64,000 nucleotides of DNA. Source: Gnomoniopsis sp. IMI 355080 (lineage: Eukaryota; Ascomycota; Sordariomycetes; Diaporthales; Gnomoniaceae). The stretch lies in NCBI GenBank assembly GCA_027946555.1, contig JAPEVC010000111.1, forward strand, positions 54,706 to 118,705, written 5' to 3'. The notes beneath the pieces are model-generated. The model was not told where the DNA came from. It did not search any database and saw nothing but the letters and a program-made list of their open reading frames with translations. Positions 1 to 12,556 of the stretch are shown here, piece after piece (within the stretch, counting starts at the first letter, position 1; every line of letters begins with the position of its first letter). The translations under genes were made by a program, and so were the position numbers.

Positions 1-866
1 AGCACTGCAGGTCACTCTGATAGTCAGTCACAACATGTCCATTAAGCACTGCACCAATCCGGATTCTGATGGCCAGAGCCGTGGTTGTGTCTTGGTTGAG
101 ACTCTTTAGCTTGGAGAACCATGTCCAAGAGACCGTCTCGGCGGCTGAGAGAATTAGATGAATACATCATCACTCAACGTGACCGGCAGCATTGTTCAAG
201 CGTACCCGCGGGTCGTCGTTGGTACCCACCATCCGAGTTCGCGCCTTTCTACATGGTCACCTTCATGCTCGTTTGAAATGACAAGCCATCTACATGAGAA
301 TGACTGTTTTTATTGCTCCGTGAAGGTCTGCTCGAGAAACGTTGGGGTAGACTGCCCCCCCTCCAACGTGAATTGTAGTATACAAGATCTGTGAGATACA
401 GGCCGGTCATAAAGCGGGTCAAGTAGCACAGCCAGAATGTTGCATGGAAGGCTGCTCGTTCCCCCGTCAGAAAATGTCCTCCACATGCGCACTCCTTGTT
501 TGCCATGTGCTCTTGTGCTCTGGATGCAATGCTCCGTCAATTTCACAAGACGGGGACACATCGTACGACAACACGCCTGAATTCCATGAAGCTGGAGTTC
601 ATGTGTATTTCCGATAGACTTGACTTGCTCTTCTTTCAATACTGTCCAGTCCAGGGCATCGTAGACCAACCATCCAGTCAGATACCGGATGCGGCCGGTA
701 TGGTGCTTTGTGGATTCATAATAGGTCTTGTATCGTCAACCATCGCTCATAGTCGTATGTGAGATTCAGTCCTCGACGAGATAACGCCAGCGAAGCTTGA
801 GAGCCCTCAAAGCCTCCATCCGGAGAACATTAAGATGGGTTGCGCATTGAGTCCCACCCACGCCCG
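1..866. other. No recognisable gene
   Basis: Left edge of the window. Only short open frames (up to about 120 codons) on both strands, none with a family I recognise, no convincing splice-linked exons. It is the 3' flank of the CENP-S gene that ends at 867; a gene lying further left could have untranslated sequence here. Confidence 0.5.
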
Positions 867-1326
867 TCATCGCTTAGCCCTGCCTTGGCCCTTGCTGACC
901 TTTGCCGCATTCTGCTCATCCACAAAATCCTTGATGATGTCGTGTAGGTCTGTGTTGCGTCTCGCGAGCAGCAAAACGTCATCTGTCTGAACTGTAGTTC
1001 GACCAGCATGGCGACTGAAACTTTCGAGGTCTAACGCTACGTTTTCTGTTCTCAGATTAGACCCCAATTTCTTTTGGGAGCGGGAGAATTGGGTCAAGTC
1101 TCGTCTTTGGTACCGATTTGTGTCCACACCATCTCCGTCAGCGCACCGATAAATTGAGGCGTCGCGTTTCTGCTACGCTTCAAGGAGTCCTCGTCGACAA
1201 TCTTGCCGACCGCAAACCACAGCGCGGCTTTCAGACGCTATATGGATGTTAGTGACGCGTCTGGAGAGTGCATTGTGGTTGTCAATTACTCACTTCGCGG
1301 ACGTCTTCTTCCGGTGTATCCGACAT
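867..1326 (-). CDS. mhf1: CENP-S / MHF1-like histone-fold protein
   Basis: Predicted 111-aa protein from three exons: 1326-1294, 1237-1114 and 1045-867, with introns 1293-1238 (GTGAGT donor) and 1113-1046 (GTACCA donor); phases join cleanly. The protein starts MSDTPEEDVRE, and the joined middle reads TEMVWTQIENVALDLESF, followed by HAGRTTVQTDDVLLLARR, the characteristic histone-fold helix 2-3 region of the CENP-S family. Known role of the family: CENP-S pairs with CENP-X; the complex sits at the inner kinetochore and, as MHF1-MHF2, assists FANCM/Mph1-type helicases at stalled replication forks. The short C-terminus is lysine/arginine-rich. It is transcribed away from the Pga2-like gene. Family call is strong from sequence; the kinetochore versus repair role is inferred from the family. 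Confidence 0.88.
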
Positions 1327-1851
1327 TGTTTGTTTATTGTTGGTCAAATACAGAGAAGACTAGCATTTGACACGGGCGCACTTTGCAAAAAGAGAAGCAT
1401 CACATTGTATTGATGGGTGTCATGACATATTTCCCGAGAGATGTCGTTGAAGAACGCGACTTCCTTGTTCAGCTGTGTTAGTGACTCTCGACCAATCAGG
1501 ACTAGGCTGATACTAGCGCAAGCTCGCTACTGGGGTCCCCTGAGACAATTTTCGTCACTTGCTGGGGAGGCCGAGAATAGTCAAAGCGTTCAGACTACTT
1601 CTAGCGACTTCACCTCTCTACCCACAGTCAAAATTCCCTCAACTTCGACCTCCTTCGACTGCTTCCGCAAAGCAATTAAAGTCTCGGAGTTGAGAGTCAC
1701 CTATACGACTAGAAACCACACACCCAAGTCCATCGCCCGCAACCGAAGAGAGCGGCGCATTCGAAATTATTCACACCTTGATCACCACCCATCCACCGAG
1801 TCACTCCTCCCATCACGGCCTTTCCTCACCGCTCGCACCCAATCACCCATC
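1327..1851. promoter_or_regulatory. Divergent promoter region, CENP-S-like / Pga2-like
   Basis: About 525 bp separate the two divergent start codons. The right part is open in frame with the downstream gene (from 1441) but is read here as 5' leader because Pga2 proteins are short and the family-like N-terminus begins at 1852. No specific operator was identified. Confidence 0.4.
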
Positions 1852-2307
1852 ATGGCCGAAATCCTTGATTTAGCCGGCGTGGCGTATGACCGCTTCACCA
1901 CCAACTTTCGAAAGTCCTTCGAAGGCATGTCGCCCGAGAAATGGATTCGAATAGTCATCATCGTCGGCACATACTGTCTCATCCGGCCATACCTGATGAA
2001 GCTCGGAGGCAAGGCCCAGATGAAGCAGCACGAGAAGGAAGCTGCCGAGACAAAAGCGGAAGAGGAGAAGAGGGCCAAGATGTCGCCAAATGAGCTGCGG
2101 GGCTACAAGGAGATACCGGAGGACAGCGATGAGGAGGGCGAGGGCGGCGATGCCCAGGGGCAGGCTACGTCGACCGAGTGGGGGAAGAAGGCGAGGAAGC
2201 GCCAGAGGCACATGATTAAGAAGCTCCTAGATGCGGAGGAACAGAGGTTACAGGAACTACAGGACGATGATGAGGACAAGGATATTCAGGAGTTCTTGAC
2301 GGACTAG
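1852..2307 (+). CDS. PGA2: Pga2-like ER membrane protein
   Basis: Predicted 151-aa protein, no intron. One membrane segment (about residues 26-47, WIRIVIIVGTYCLIRPYL) follows a short N-terminus with the motif SPEKWIRI; behind it comes a long charged, coiled-coil-like tail (KEAAETKAEEEKRAKMS), an acidic patch, the W-G-K-K-A-R-K-R-Q motif and an acidic end. This order and size match the fungal PGA2 family. In yeast, Pga2 is an ER/nuclear-envelope protein needed for maturation of Gas1 and alkaline phosphatase, that is for secretory transport. An in-frame ATG at 1441 would add 137 residues, but that stretch looks like leader sequence (Ser/Thr/Arg-rich, no family resemblance), so the ATG at 1852 is preferred. 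Confidence 0.78.
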   Translation: MAEILDLAGVAYDRFTTNFRKSFEGMSPEKWIRIVIIVGTYCLIRPYLMKLGGKAQMKQHEKEAAETKAEEEKRAKMSPNELRGYKEIPEDSDEEGEGGDAQGQATSTEWGKKARKRQRHMIKKLLDAEEQRLQELQDDDEDKDIQEFLTD

Positions 2308-2810
2308 ACTGGCGATCAACGCAGACACCTCTTGTGCATGTCCTTTATTGCCGTGGGCCGTTACTCAGATTGATCGGAATGGGTTTCTGTTAATAGTCTC
2401 TCTTTCAGGCCGCAAATGGTCACGAGAATCAAAGATAGCAGCCAAAGACAGGGAATGCATGCCTCCTCGTCGGTCAGACCGAAAGCTGGCCTTGTCACAA
2501 GCGTTGTTCGTGTAGCTCACCGGCCTCGATTCTCATGCAAGGCTATGTCTTGTACAAATGGCTTTGCTTTTAAGCATCTTCAATTTTCCATCCCTACCTG
2601 ATACTCGTCGCAGGCCCCCAGTCAACTTTGACGAATTCCCTTTCCCAAGCATACTGGATATGCTGATACGCCTTGCCGTCTTGTTTTAATTTATTATTGC
2701 GCCCTAATCCCATCCTTATTGGTTTTTTCATGCCCTTCAATCTATATTCTTTTTTCAGTCCATACTCTTGTGCAAAGACTGTCCAGGGCCAAATCTTATT
2801 TCCAAGCTCC
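2308..2810. other. Convergent intergenic region
   Basis: About 500 bp between the 3' ends of two convergent genes. Small open frames only. T-rich stretches around 2680-2760 are compatible with 3' ends; no recognised gene. Confidence 0.5.
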
Positions 2811-5642
2811 TCACACCAGTCCCAACCTGTCTCTCAACCTCGAATCCAAATACGCAATGCCATCCTCCCTCCTGCAGGCCCGTCGAAACAAGTCCCTCAT
2901 TGCCGGACTGGCCATCTGACAAACCGTCGCACTCTTGATCAGCTGCGGCTTGTGATAAAAGTTCCTCACCACCGAGTTTTCCGCGCCTTCGCTCGCGGTC
3001 CCATTGGCCATGGCCGAAGCGTCCACCACGAGCTCAGGATAGACCACATCCAGGAAACACTCCTCACAGACTGTCATTTCCGGTATGTGAGCCATGGTGT
3101 ACCAAGACCCATGACGCTGCGGCTCATCCTTGGGACACTCCTCGACGCCCGCCCACGAGTCGATCCTCTCCACCAATCTCTCCATGTTCGGCACAGAATT
3201 CTTGGCCATCGCACGGTCGTGGGTGTCTTCGAGGATGTCAAAGTACGTGAGGAATCGGGTCCGGTTGGGCGCGAAATGCAGACTGCACTGGCCGGACCGG
3301 GCCTCTGCCGGCCGGTCGAGCGGCACAAAGATGCCCGTCAGGCTGGGGAACAGCACCTGTACGGACTCGGCACAGGGACTGCAGACCTTGAAGTTGGAGA
3401 TGCAACGCCGTGTGTCCGGGTCGAGGATGGAGTACCAGATGCGAGCGACGCGCACTGGTCCGTAGCAAGGGATTTTGTGCTTCACGGACACGTCGTGGAT
3501 GCCCTGGAGGAGGCGAAGATCGTTCCTCCGATATTTTCGTGTCATTAGCCATGCAATGCGATACCACGGCGAGGTCCCCAGGTCGCAAGCGATTTCCTTG
3601 TCTCTACTGCGGTACGACGCAGGCACAAATGAGTCCCGGAACGCGGTAGGAAGGAAGACCTGTTCATAGCAAGACGGGCAGATATTGAAGCTGTCGTATC
3701 TGGGAAGCGTATACCAATCCGTGTATCCAGACCGTGGCCGTTTCCGTGGACAGTCCGGTAGCCCTGGAGCTGTACCTGCGCTTACATCCTGTGAGTAGCG
3801 GCGGTATGACACGACAGACGGCGGACCAGACTGTTCCAAGTTAGTCCCACTGTGTCGAGGAGTAAGAGGTGCAGTCTGATGGTAAGCGTCAAACTGGTCA
3901 GTTTGCCAGCAGGAGGGTGGTTGTGGACTAGTTTCCAAGGAGCCCTTTGGTGTGGGTGGCATCGTCTGCCGTTTTCGGTCAACTGATGGGATAACTATGG
4001 GAGGTAGTGATGCTGTGGACAGAGACAAAGGAGGATTTACCGGCTTGCTGGAACTTGCGCTGGATTTGGTGCTAGGGGTTCGAGATGAAGCTCTGGGTCG
4101 GCCAAGATCATAGACGCGGTCATCGGCCCTTAGCTTGGATCGACTCCGGGGCGAGGAAGGACTACCAGATGATGTCGGTGACACGGGACGCCTGATCTCG
4201 CTCCTTCGTTTGTCTTTGACCACGTGAAAGGTACTTGCGCTCCGGGACTCGGGCTGAAGGGTGTAGTCGTGGAAAGTTTCCTGAGAGATTTTGGGGCTCG
4301 GCATTGGTGACGGAGGCTTGGACCTTGTCGTTGAGGCAGCATACGGCCGTGATCCAGCTGGGCTCAGTAAGGCGGAACGATCGTCGTGAATGATGGTTGA
4401 CTTCCTGTGCTCTCGGTGGTGCCGGCGGGTGGGCTTGTGTTCACGACACTCATCGCTCGAGCTTTCCAGAACGGATTCTCTTGGTGGGGACGAGCGGCCG
4501 TGATAGCTGGACCTGTTCCGGCTGAGTTTGTGCGAATCTGTTCGAGGTCTTGCCGGAGAGGTTTCCCTTCGTGAAAGTCTTGGTGGCGATCGTCTACGGT
4601 CCAGAGAAGGGGACTGAGGTCCGTTCTTTGACCGACTGTGCGCTTCGTCCTTGTGAGAGCTGTGTCTCTCCACTGTCTTCCTCAATTGAGGCACTTCCAT
4701 GTCCGAGTGTAGGCGCCGGACTGCTCCTGGGCCGGCGCCATGAGACGTTCTGGCGTATCCCTCTATGCCTTTGTGGTCGGCGGAGTGCGGCTTCTGTTGC
4801 TCCCTTTGACGAATACCCTCTCCACCCGTATTGAAGTTCCAGTACGCCCTATCGCGGCCTTTCGTGGCATGTTTGACAACTGGTGTTAACAAGGCATCTC
4901 CACCCCGTAGCGTGGGTCCTGGACGAGCACTGAAATAGTCTCGTGGGCTTGCGTCTCGATGGCCTTGGTCAATACAGGTTGCTGATCTTGATCTCAGGAT
5001 GTGCGATGGTGGCCTTGGATGAGTATGGTTCGAGGCTTCTGTTACTATTCGCGGTAGATCGGTCCTCGATCTGCGTGGCTTTAGTGGTGGCAGTTCATCC
5101 CTATCTGGTTTGGGATCCAGTGGAGCCTTTGAGTTGGCCGTATACTTGGTCTGGGCGGGTGGTCTTGATGTCTGACTGGCCGAGTCGACGTCTGATAGAC
5201 ACTCTTCACTTGTCTTGGTTGGTGGAACAAGAACAAAGCGCCGCTCGGGGTTGTGCTCATGCACGGGGAGGATGATGGGAAGCTGATCCACCGTTCCTCT
5301 GAACTTGGGCTCTTCGTCATTCAAACTGACGACGGAGCCATTAGTCTCCTTTGCAACGGAGTCCTCCTCATCTTCAACACTCGGAGGCGGAGGGAATTGT
5401 TTGTGTGAGAAGTGATTGAAGACCCTAGGGACTCTTGAGATGTCGTCTGACTCCAGGGGAGCTAATTTGAAGGATTGATCTGCCCGGAATGAGTTGTGAC
5501 TGAGAAGCAGACCCAAAGTACGATTAGCAATTAATCGTACGTGCATTCCATTACCGAAAACTTACGGCTTAGGGCTCTTGGCCCTTTGTGTTGTCCAAAT
5601 GCCCGTACTGAGCAAGTCATGAAGATCTCTATCTTCAACCAT
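2811..5642 (-). CDS. Ser/Arg-rich protein with triplicated cysteine module
   Basis: Predicted 921 aa from two exons: 5642-5566 (MVEDRDLHDLLSTGIW...) and 5499-2811; the intron has a GTAAGT donor and CAG acceptor and keeps frame. Residues about 30-600 are low complexity, rich in Ser, Arg, Pro and His with many SP/RS/SR dipeptides, resembling proteins loosely annotated as Ser/Arg-related nuclear matrix proteins. The C-terminal third contains three related units that I can align: C609...WYT...C633-x2-C636...C664; C704...WYS...C732-x2-C735...C764; C814...WYT...C837-x2-C840...C886. The CxxC pairs are about 100 residues apart. The four-cysteine pattern suggests structural metal binding, probably zinc. 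I do not know a functional assignment for this C-terminal family. Start chosen because the first exon supplies an in-frame ATG and a good donor; a second ATG lies inside the intron. Confidence 0.8.
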
Positions 5643-8600
5643 GCTGAATAGGCCTTTTCAATCGATTGTTTCCTCAGTCAACGCAGAGGTGACATGGGGA
5701 CTGGATATATGCTATGTCCAGCGGGGTATCACGGCTATCGCGGCTGTCAAGCTGACACCAGCGAGCTTCAATTGTGAGACTGCGAAGCCGGTATGAGTTC
5801 CGAAGCTCTCAATCCTTGGCACAGACGGGAGGGCCAGGGCGCGGCACGGTGGATCTGGTGTACTATTGCAAGAACGAGAAGGTCAGATCGGAGAATATTC
5901 TTGTGCTATGGACGAAAATCAATGTCAGGACTGAACAAGCCAGAGGGGCTTTGGTGCGAGGATGCATCATCGTCCTTCAGGGACGGGGATAAGAAAAGGC
6001 CCTTGCTGGGGGCTGCCGCGGGGGACACGGGATATCAAGAAGGCGGGGAGGGGTGGATGTGTGATATTGAGAGGGGATGGTCGCCCTCGTCAAGGGCTAA
6101 CTGCATAGTAAGCACAGCGAAAGGAGCTTTGACTTACTATGGATTCCGAAGCTTAAATCTTGCTGAACAGCGTCAAAAGTATTAGTCTGTGTCTCGACGA
6201 GAGCAGAGCGGCAAGAAGCAGGGGAATTGTTTACTTTAGTACTCAAAGCTATTCGTAATTATAGAATGCCTGGCCTCTTTCCAGGCTTGCTGCAAAGTCT
6301 GTACGCCTCCACGTATGGATGTATACCAACAATCAAGTGCTGTTACTTTGTACATATACCGAAGTACCGTCTTCTGTGCTGTCGACTTTGTGACATAATA
6401 TATCCACTATTTTAAACTGCTTGCATGTCGTCCTGCACACCACAGACATTATTCGTACAGTTGGCCTGCTTCTTAATAATCTTGATCAGTCGCCATCGAG
6501 TGCGACAGCACCTCAGGCACGGCTCACGCAGCATGTCTCTACTCCCTTTTTTTTTTCTACACGCCTCCAGCTTATGATCGGAAGACCAACGTCGAGTCAG
6601 ATGTGCATCGTTGAGACGCCCGGCCAACGATCGGCCCACAGAATAGGCCAACAGAGCCTCATCCAACCGATCAGAGTCATTTGTTTTCGAGAACGCTCTC
6701 GAAACACCAACAGGCATGAGCAATGGTGCCTGGATGCCCAACAGCCCAACTCTCCGACATTCATTTGGCCAGGGGCAACGAGGCCTAGCCCAGCTGGCCT
6801 GGTAGAAGCCAGATCTCGAAGAGGGGTCAACGATGCAAGTGATGATCAACAGAGGGGTCGAGAACAGGGGTGAAGCTTAGCATTGCTACGTAGGTATTTA
6901 GGGTACCCCCCCCCCAACGTTTCTCCCGAGATCCGGAGGAAAAGAGTAGACACACAACGATTCCGGCCACACTTCATGACCTGTCGACGTGCCGCGTGCT
7001 TCTTGACATTCTCCAATACCAGTGCCGACTCGCCACCTGCAGGTCTGCATGGCTAGCCGCCGACCGATTCCTCGACTTGCGCAGGACGGTCAGGCCAGCC
7101 AGGCCAGCCAGGCGCCAAGCAGGCCAGGATGGACGGAAATGTCAGCGTTGCTAATGATCTCGTGAACCACGCCCTTCAGCTCCGTTGAGCCTCAAGTTAT
7201 GTATGCAGTGTATATCTCATCAGCGGACGAATCCTCCGGTGTGCCCGTACACCATCACAAACCGGTACCACACATCTATCGGGCGTAGCTTTGCCTGCCC
7301 CTGTACACACAACTTCACGAGTAGTGATTGCTTCCTCCACACAAAGGGTGGACAAAGTTTCGAGACGACGCGACACTTGAGACTCCCCGCCCACATACTT
7401 GCCAAGCTACCTGATGGATTGTCTCTCGTGAGCCTGCCTGCTATTGTCTGATCACGCTTGCCCCGTCATTCCACAGGCGTTCTACCGAAGCCGGTTGAAC
7501 ATGGGCAGGATGATCGACGCCTCGGGTAACTGCTTTTACCCGAAAACATGGTCCATAATGACAGGCGAGAAGGATATCCGACCACGGTCGACACTAGAGG
7601 ACGTACTCTGGTTGGGCCAGCGGAGGATCTGCGCCAAGTTCGTTTGATGCATTAAATTCACCCTCCATCAGACTTTTCAAGAACACGGCGATGCGGCCTA
7701 GTCGTCCAATGTTGCAAGCCACTACAGCGCTGATCTTCCGGGCGAAGAAGGCGGTGACCAAGACTGACTTTCGGGTCAACTGGCGTAAAATGCTTCTCGA
7801 CCTCTTGGAGCTAGCTACTCAAACATATCGATCCTTTCACGCTCACATGTTGTTGGACCAAGTCAGCAAGTCTGGATTAAGTCATCATAAGACTTTTGCA
7901 AGAGGCCGAACATTTCAGCTGCAGTAGCTCAATGCACTGAGGAATGCACACACAATGCATTACATAGTACATGGCTCGGAAAAAATCAAGCCACCAACGT
8001 GGCCATCTCGATGATGACGAGAAATACCCTTACCCACTGTGTATAGCAAACAGCGCACGCGAAATTCATGACTGTGTGCATGACATTCCGCCTTGTCGGA
8101 GAATAGCAGCGGGACCATCTCGTCGCCTACCGCGAGGTGACTGCCTCGTTTTGCGCCCCGTACTGCTGCCCAAAGTCGCACAAGTTGGTAATCCAACCCA
8201 CAACCTCAGAAGTACAGTGATCATGGCTAATGCCAGTGGTTTGGTTCAAATAGGTCAGTCCATCTGAGTAAATCTCATCATGCTCAACACCACACCACAT
8301 TGCATCCGGAGCGAAATGGAATGTGGTGATACTTTAGATGACCTGTCACCCGCGTTCAACAAGGGGTATCTCTCACGGTTCATGGCGTGCAGTCGGAATC
8401 CTCCATGCCAAGCAACATCTCAGATCAGGTCGCCATGAGGTCTGGTTCGGATGCAGCTTCGTCTCCCGCGCATGCCGTGTTGCGAAGGGCTGCATGTCTC
8501 AACCGCCCACCAACAACGGCTCCTTGCTTCTCGGCATGGTATGTATCACAACACATCAGGGAACTTCTTTGCCGTAACCGGGACGCAAAAAGGATTGTTT

Positions 8601-10073
8601 AGAGAGCGGCTGTCGCCCACGGATGGCCGAGTGCTCTGTCTAGCTTTCTCTGGGCGATGGCCACGTAACAACGAGAAATGAATCATGCGCGCGACTCAAG
8701 AGGTATGCTAGAGAACTGAGTGGGTGTGTTACATTTCATGTCTATTCCCACACTCCTCCGCCACTTCACTTGGTCAATGGCTGAGGTGCACAAGTCTTCA
8801 AGTATAACAAGGGCGGTCAAGCTGCGAGGCGAAAGCACGTTGTTTGACCTTACACCAAATCTTGGGCTCCGGTGATGGGGTTTGTGAAGGAAAGCGGCAC
8901 CCTCCGGCGAACAGTCGGCTACTTTGTCGATGTCTAGCTCAACCAGCAATGGTCGTCGACATGAACTGACCACTGTTCAGACACTCTTAGTGATATTGAG
9001 GGTAGCGGCTCATGCAATTCCCAACTATCGCCCCTTTCGCCACTGCGTCTCGCGGAGTAACGACTGGTCGTCCTTGCGCTCGCTCGAACCAAAGATCAGA
9101 CTGAGGACCACGGACGGGCGTATGCGTCAATTTGGCCACCACCAGACCGTGATTCGTGCCAGCCACATTTTCTGACCATCCTAGCGTGGCGTGAGAGCTT
9201 CAACAAAATTTCTGTTCCGAAGTTGCCCGGAAATGCCCATCAAACGCCGTGACAAGGTGATTTGATTGCTACACAGGCTACTTGATCCTCGGGTCGATTG
9301 GAGGCTTCGGTATGAGGCTGGGCGACTTAGGGTTGACCCGAAACGGACAACATCTCATGCTTCTTTGGTATCCGTGACTTCAATTCGTGACTGAGTAGGC
9401 AAGTTCTCGCCAGAAAAGAACCCAACACGGCGTACTTTTCAGATCTCTCGGGTGACCTCGTCACTCGAAAGCTGAAGGGCAGACTGCTAGGCTGACACGA
9501 AAGATGATCATACATATCCGAAGTACGCCGTCTCGTCGGCGTCTCGCAAGTAGCCTCAAGACAAGGTGCAAGACCTGTCATCTTCTCCAAGGGGTTGCAA
9601 ATTAGCCTCAGCAATCGCAGTGACTGTGAAGGCACACCACGATGATGGGATGACCACACGGAGACCCCAAGGACAAGCCACACCAATGCTCACCTCATCA
9701 ACGTTCGGGCTGTGCGCCTTTGACTCTTGTTCCGCCGCCGCCGGGCGGCCACCTCAGGTAGGGCGCTCACTCTTGGCTCAAGCAGATTAGACCGGTGAGT
9801 TAGGATGTGGGTGAAGGAGGAAGACAGCCGCGATGGCGGGACATGTGCTTCCAGTGAAACGTCTCTCGAAGCTCGCTCTTATTTTGTCATCTCTTAGTTC
9901 CTTTTGCACCCTTCAGCAGACTGACGTAGCTGGTCCGGGTATCCCACAGGCTATGCGCGGGGCTGTCCTACGGTCATGTTACTGAGGTCGGTCCCAGGTA
10001 AGGCGGAATTCACTTCCACTTTCTGTATGACCCCCAAGACTGCACTCATATCCTCGATGCATCAGATAGAGGT
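5643..10073. other. Gene-poor region
   Basis: About 4.4 kb with open frames of at most about 150 codons on both strands, none recognisable and none joined by convincing splice sites. It contains an 11-C run at 6906-6916 and a short GC-rich tandem repeat near 7091. It includes the upstream region of the Ser/Arg-rich gene (start 5642). I see no RNA gene here. Confidence 0.5.
7091..7112. repeat. Short tandem repeat, 9-bp unit
   Basis: Unit CAGGCCAGC is present about 2.4 times head to tail, with further CAGGCCAG-like copies to 7127. A simple minisatellite without obvious function. Confidence 0.7.
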
Positions 10074-10628
10074 CTACGACAGCATATAAGACTTCCAAAG
10101 TTGTGGAAGGCCCGATGCGCCTTTCATACTTTTCATATCTGCCTTGTCTGGGAGACCACTGTGTTCGAGTGCTTGATGCGCAGCTCGAGAGGTCCCATTC
10201 CTGGGAACGCCGTTGGCTGTTGAGGGGGACAGTTCTGGTATCCTCCCGAGGTCCAGAGCCCCATTATATCCATCCTTGACTGCAACACCATATTTCATCA
10301 TCAGCTCCTGCATGGGTCTAACATCAACAAAATCGCATGAATGCATCTCGCTCGAGACGGCTGCGATTCCCATTTCGTGACAAGAGACTGGCAAATCAAA
10401 ACCGTCGGCGTTCGTCGGCGGAAACCTTTCCACCACAATGGTCTGAACTTGTGATTGAGAGCTGGCGGGGGCGTCTGGTGATGATGCAGTTCCCAAGTCA
10501 TGGTCGACGCATTCTCCACATTTGCCCTGGTAACTTTGAAGCACCAACGGCATATTCTGTTCATGAACCACGTCTGCCAAAGTGGCACTGCGAGTGGAGA
10601 CCCTGTTATCAGTTGAAGTCTTTCTCAC
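10074..10628 (-). CDS. Possible hypothetical protein or gene remnant
   Basis: An open frame of about 184 codons that begins with a GTG at 10628, not an ATG; the first internal ATG would shorten it. Composition is protein-like (mixed, Ser- and Asp-containing, three Cys) but no domain is recognised. It lies divergently from the metallo-beta-lactamase gene, 95 bp from its ATG. It could be the 3' part of a decayed gene such as a regulator, a 3' exon of a gene whose other exons I cannot identify, or a chance frame. Kept only as a low-confidence candidate. Confidence 0.18.
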   Translation of the reverse strand: MRKTSTDNRVSTRSATLADVVHEQNMPLVLQSYQGKCGECVDHDLGTASSPDAPASSQSQVQTIVVERFPPTNADGFDLPVSCHEMGIAAVSSEMHSCDFVDVRPMQELMMKYGVAVKDGYNGALDLGRIPELSPSTANGVPRNGTSRAAHQALEHSGLPDKADMKSMKGASGLPQLWKSYMLS

Positions 10629-10723
10629 AAGACAGTCAAGAGAGATTGTCTTGTCTTGACCTCAGCAGCTACTAGAGATATACGGCACGTCAATATTGAT
10701 CACCCGAGAAAAGACCTGTAATC

Positions 10724-11738
10724 ATGACGAAGCTTGAAACCCATATCCACCAGTCCAGTGAGAAGGGCTTCTCGAGCGTCTCGACCCTCATCACGGGGTC
10801 GTCACACGCCGTCCTCATCGACCCGCCCTTCCTCGTGCCTGATGCCGAGTCCATCGTGCAATGGATGCAAAAGACAGCCCCCAACCACCAGCTCGTCGCC
10901 GTCTTCATCACACACCACCACCCAGACCACTACTTCAGCGCCAACCCCATCCTGGACGCTCACCCCAACGCGGTGCTCTATGCCGCGCCGTACGTGTGCA
11001 CCGCCATCGATCGCGAGTACGACGAAAAGGTCGTGTACTGGCCCTCGGTCGTCGGGGCGGACATGGTCCCCGCGCGACCGCGCAAGCCGACGCCGTACCC
11101 TTATAGCTTTTTTCGGCTGGATGGAGAGGTCGTCGTCCTCATGGGCCCGGTGCAAGGGGATTCGGTGGATCACACTCTCTTCTGGGTCCCGGGTTCGAAG
11201 ACGGTGATTTGCGGCGATGCAATCTATGCTCGCAGCACGCATGTGTGGTGAGTTTGTTCGACTTTATCTACGAATAATAACAAAACAGGCATCAGGACCT
11301 TTCAAAAAACAGATGGCTAATGATAATTAAAATCTTAGGGCGGAAGAAATTGAGACACCGGCTATCTGGTCTGCATGGATGACGACACTGGACACCATTG
11401 AGTCTCTCGGTGCTGAAAAGATCATCCCAGGCCATCTCGAAGCTGGATGGGAGATGGATGCTGCGCAAGACATGGCTTATATGAGAAAGTACTTGAACCT
11501 GTTCAAGGACAAGATCATGGCCAAAGCTCCGCAGAAAGCCCCAGTGGATGACATCTACAACACATTCAAGGATGCTTTCCCCAAGGCAGACAAGAACCTT
11601 GACTTTTATTTGGGTCATCTATCCAATCAATTCGGAGACGGTGGTGAAGTATGGGAAGAGAACAAGCTGCATCAGGTCGGTGCTAGAGGGCCGGAAGATC
11701 TTGAAGGTTATGTTTTGCCCTTGCCTAAGGGACTGTAA
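10724..11738 (+). CDS. Metallo-beta-lactamase-fold hydrolase
   Basis: Predicted 307 aa from exons 10724-11247 and 11339-11738; the intron has a GTGAGT donor and a TTAG acceptor, splitting a Trp codon. Metal ligands of the superfamily are visible: H64-x-H66-x-D68-H69 (THHHPDHYF), a later SVDHT His, the Asp of GDAIYA, and the His of IIPGH in exon 2. No signal peptide, so probably cytosolic. The family hydrolyses esters, thioesters or lactones with one or two zinc ions; the substrate cannot be read from sequence. Length and lack of extra domains fit the stand-alone fungal group. It is convergent with the chitinase gene, with about 0.8 kb between ends; no evidence that they share a pathway. Confidence 0.88.
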
Positions 11739-12556
11739 GAGCGCGGGAGACGCTCGATTCAGCTACGCTTTTGATCAAGATGCTATTCTCTTTCTAAACT
11801 CGGGTGCGTGATGAAAAGTATGTATGCCTGTCAAGCGATATGATATTGGTGCCACGGAACATGTCCGATGTGACTATCTATGGCATGGAAGTTTTTGTGC
11901 TTGCGGCATGCATCTAAGCTGTTATGCTCCCAATTAAACGCGACCTCAGGCTTTGCTGTTAGTGTTATTGCTCACTTTCCGCGAAATATTCCTGGCGAAG
12001 ATTCCAGGTTCTCAAGTGGAGGAGGGGAAAATAATGACCCACGGGCCACGGCTGCAAGCTGCTTTCAATACGTCAGTTAATATTGGTGACAACAGTGGGC
12101 AGCTTCCCATGCGCGTTGGCCTGGCGACACAAAGAATACGCCATCAGGTTTGCTGCTGGAATAGCCTTTCCTGTTTCTGTTGAACGTCCAGGCAAGAGAT
12201 ACGGGGCAGCCAGGTGGTGCGTTGCAAGGACTTCAGGACCACCCGATTTGTTTGAGTGGTACCTAGGTAAGTGTCATACTACCACTGAGCTTACTTTGGC
12301 ATTTTTACACCGGACTACCGTTCGGTTCATAGGGGCTACATAACGTATGACTCTCGATTATAAGCTTATATGAAAACTCATTGATTAATGTATCAAGAGA
12401 TAGTGATGATATCTAAGCATCTACAGTTGGGAGGATACCTTCTCCTGAATCATACAGCGCGATTATATGCCTCTCACCATTTCTACTCAGATCCAAGGTT
12501 AGCCAGGCCGCTTTTCACAGGTCCGTTTATCTTGCGAGTCGCTAAGTGTCATCCAT
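11739..12556. other. Convergent intergenic region
   Basis: About 0.8 kb between the 3' ends of the hydrolase and chitinase genes. Only small, unrecognised open frames. No RNA gene or repeat seen. Confidence 0.5.

Noticed and set aside
1441..1851. N-terminal extension of 137 residues on the Pga2-like protein
   Set aside because: In frame, but unlike the family and of leader-like composition; the ATG at 1852 gives the usual size.
6412..6873. Overlapping 145- and 150-codon frames on opposite strands
   Set aside because: Neither has a family or splice context; both strands open at once suggests chance.
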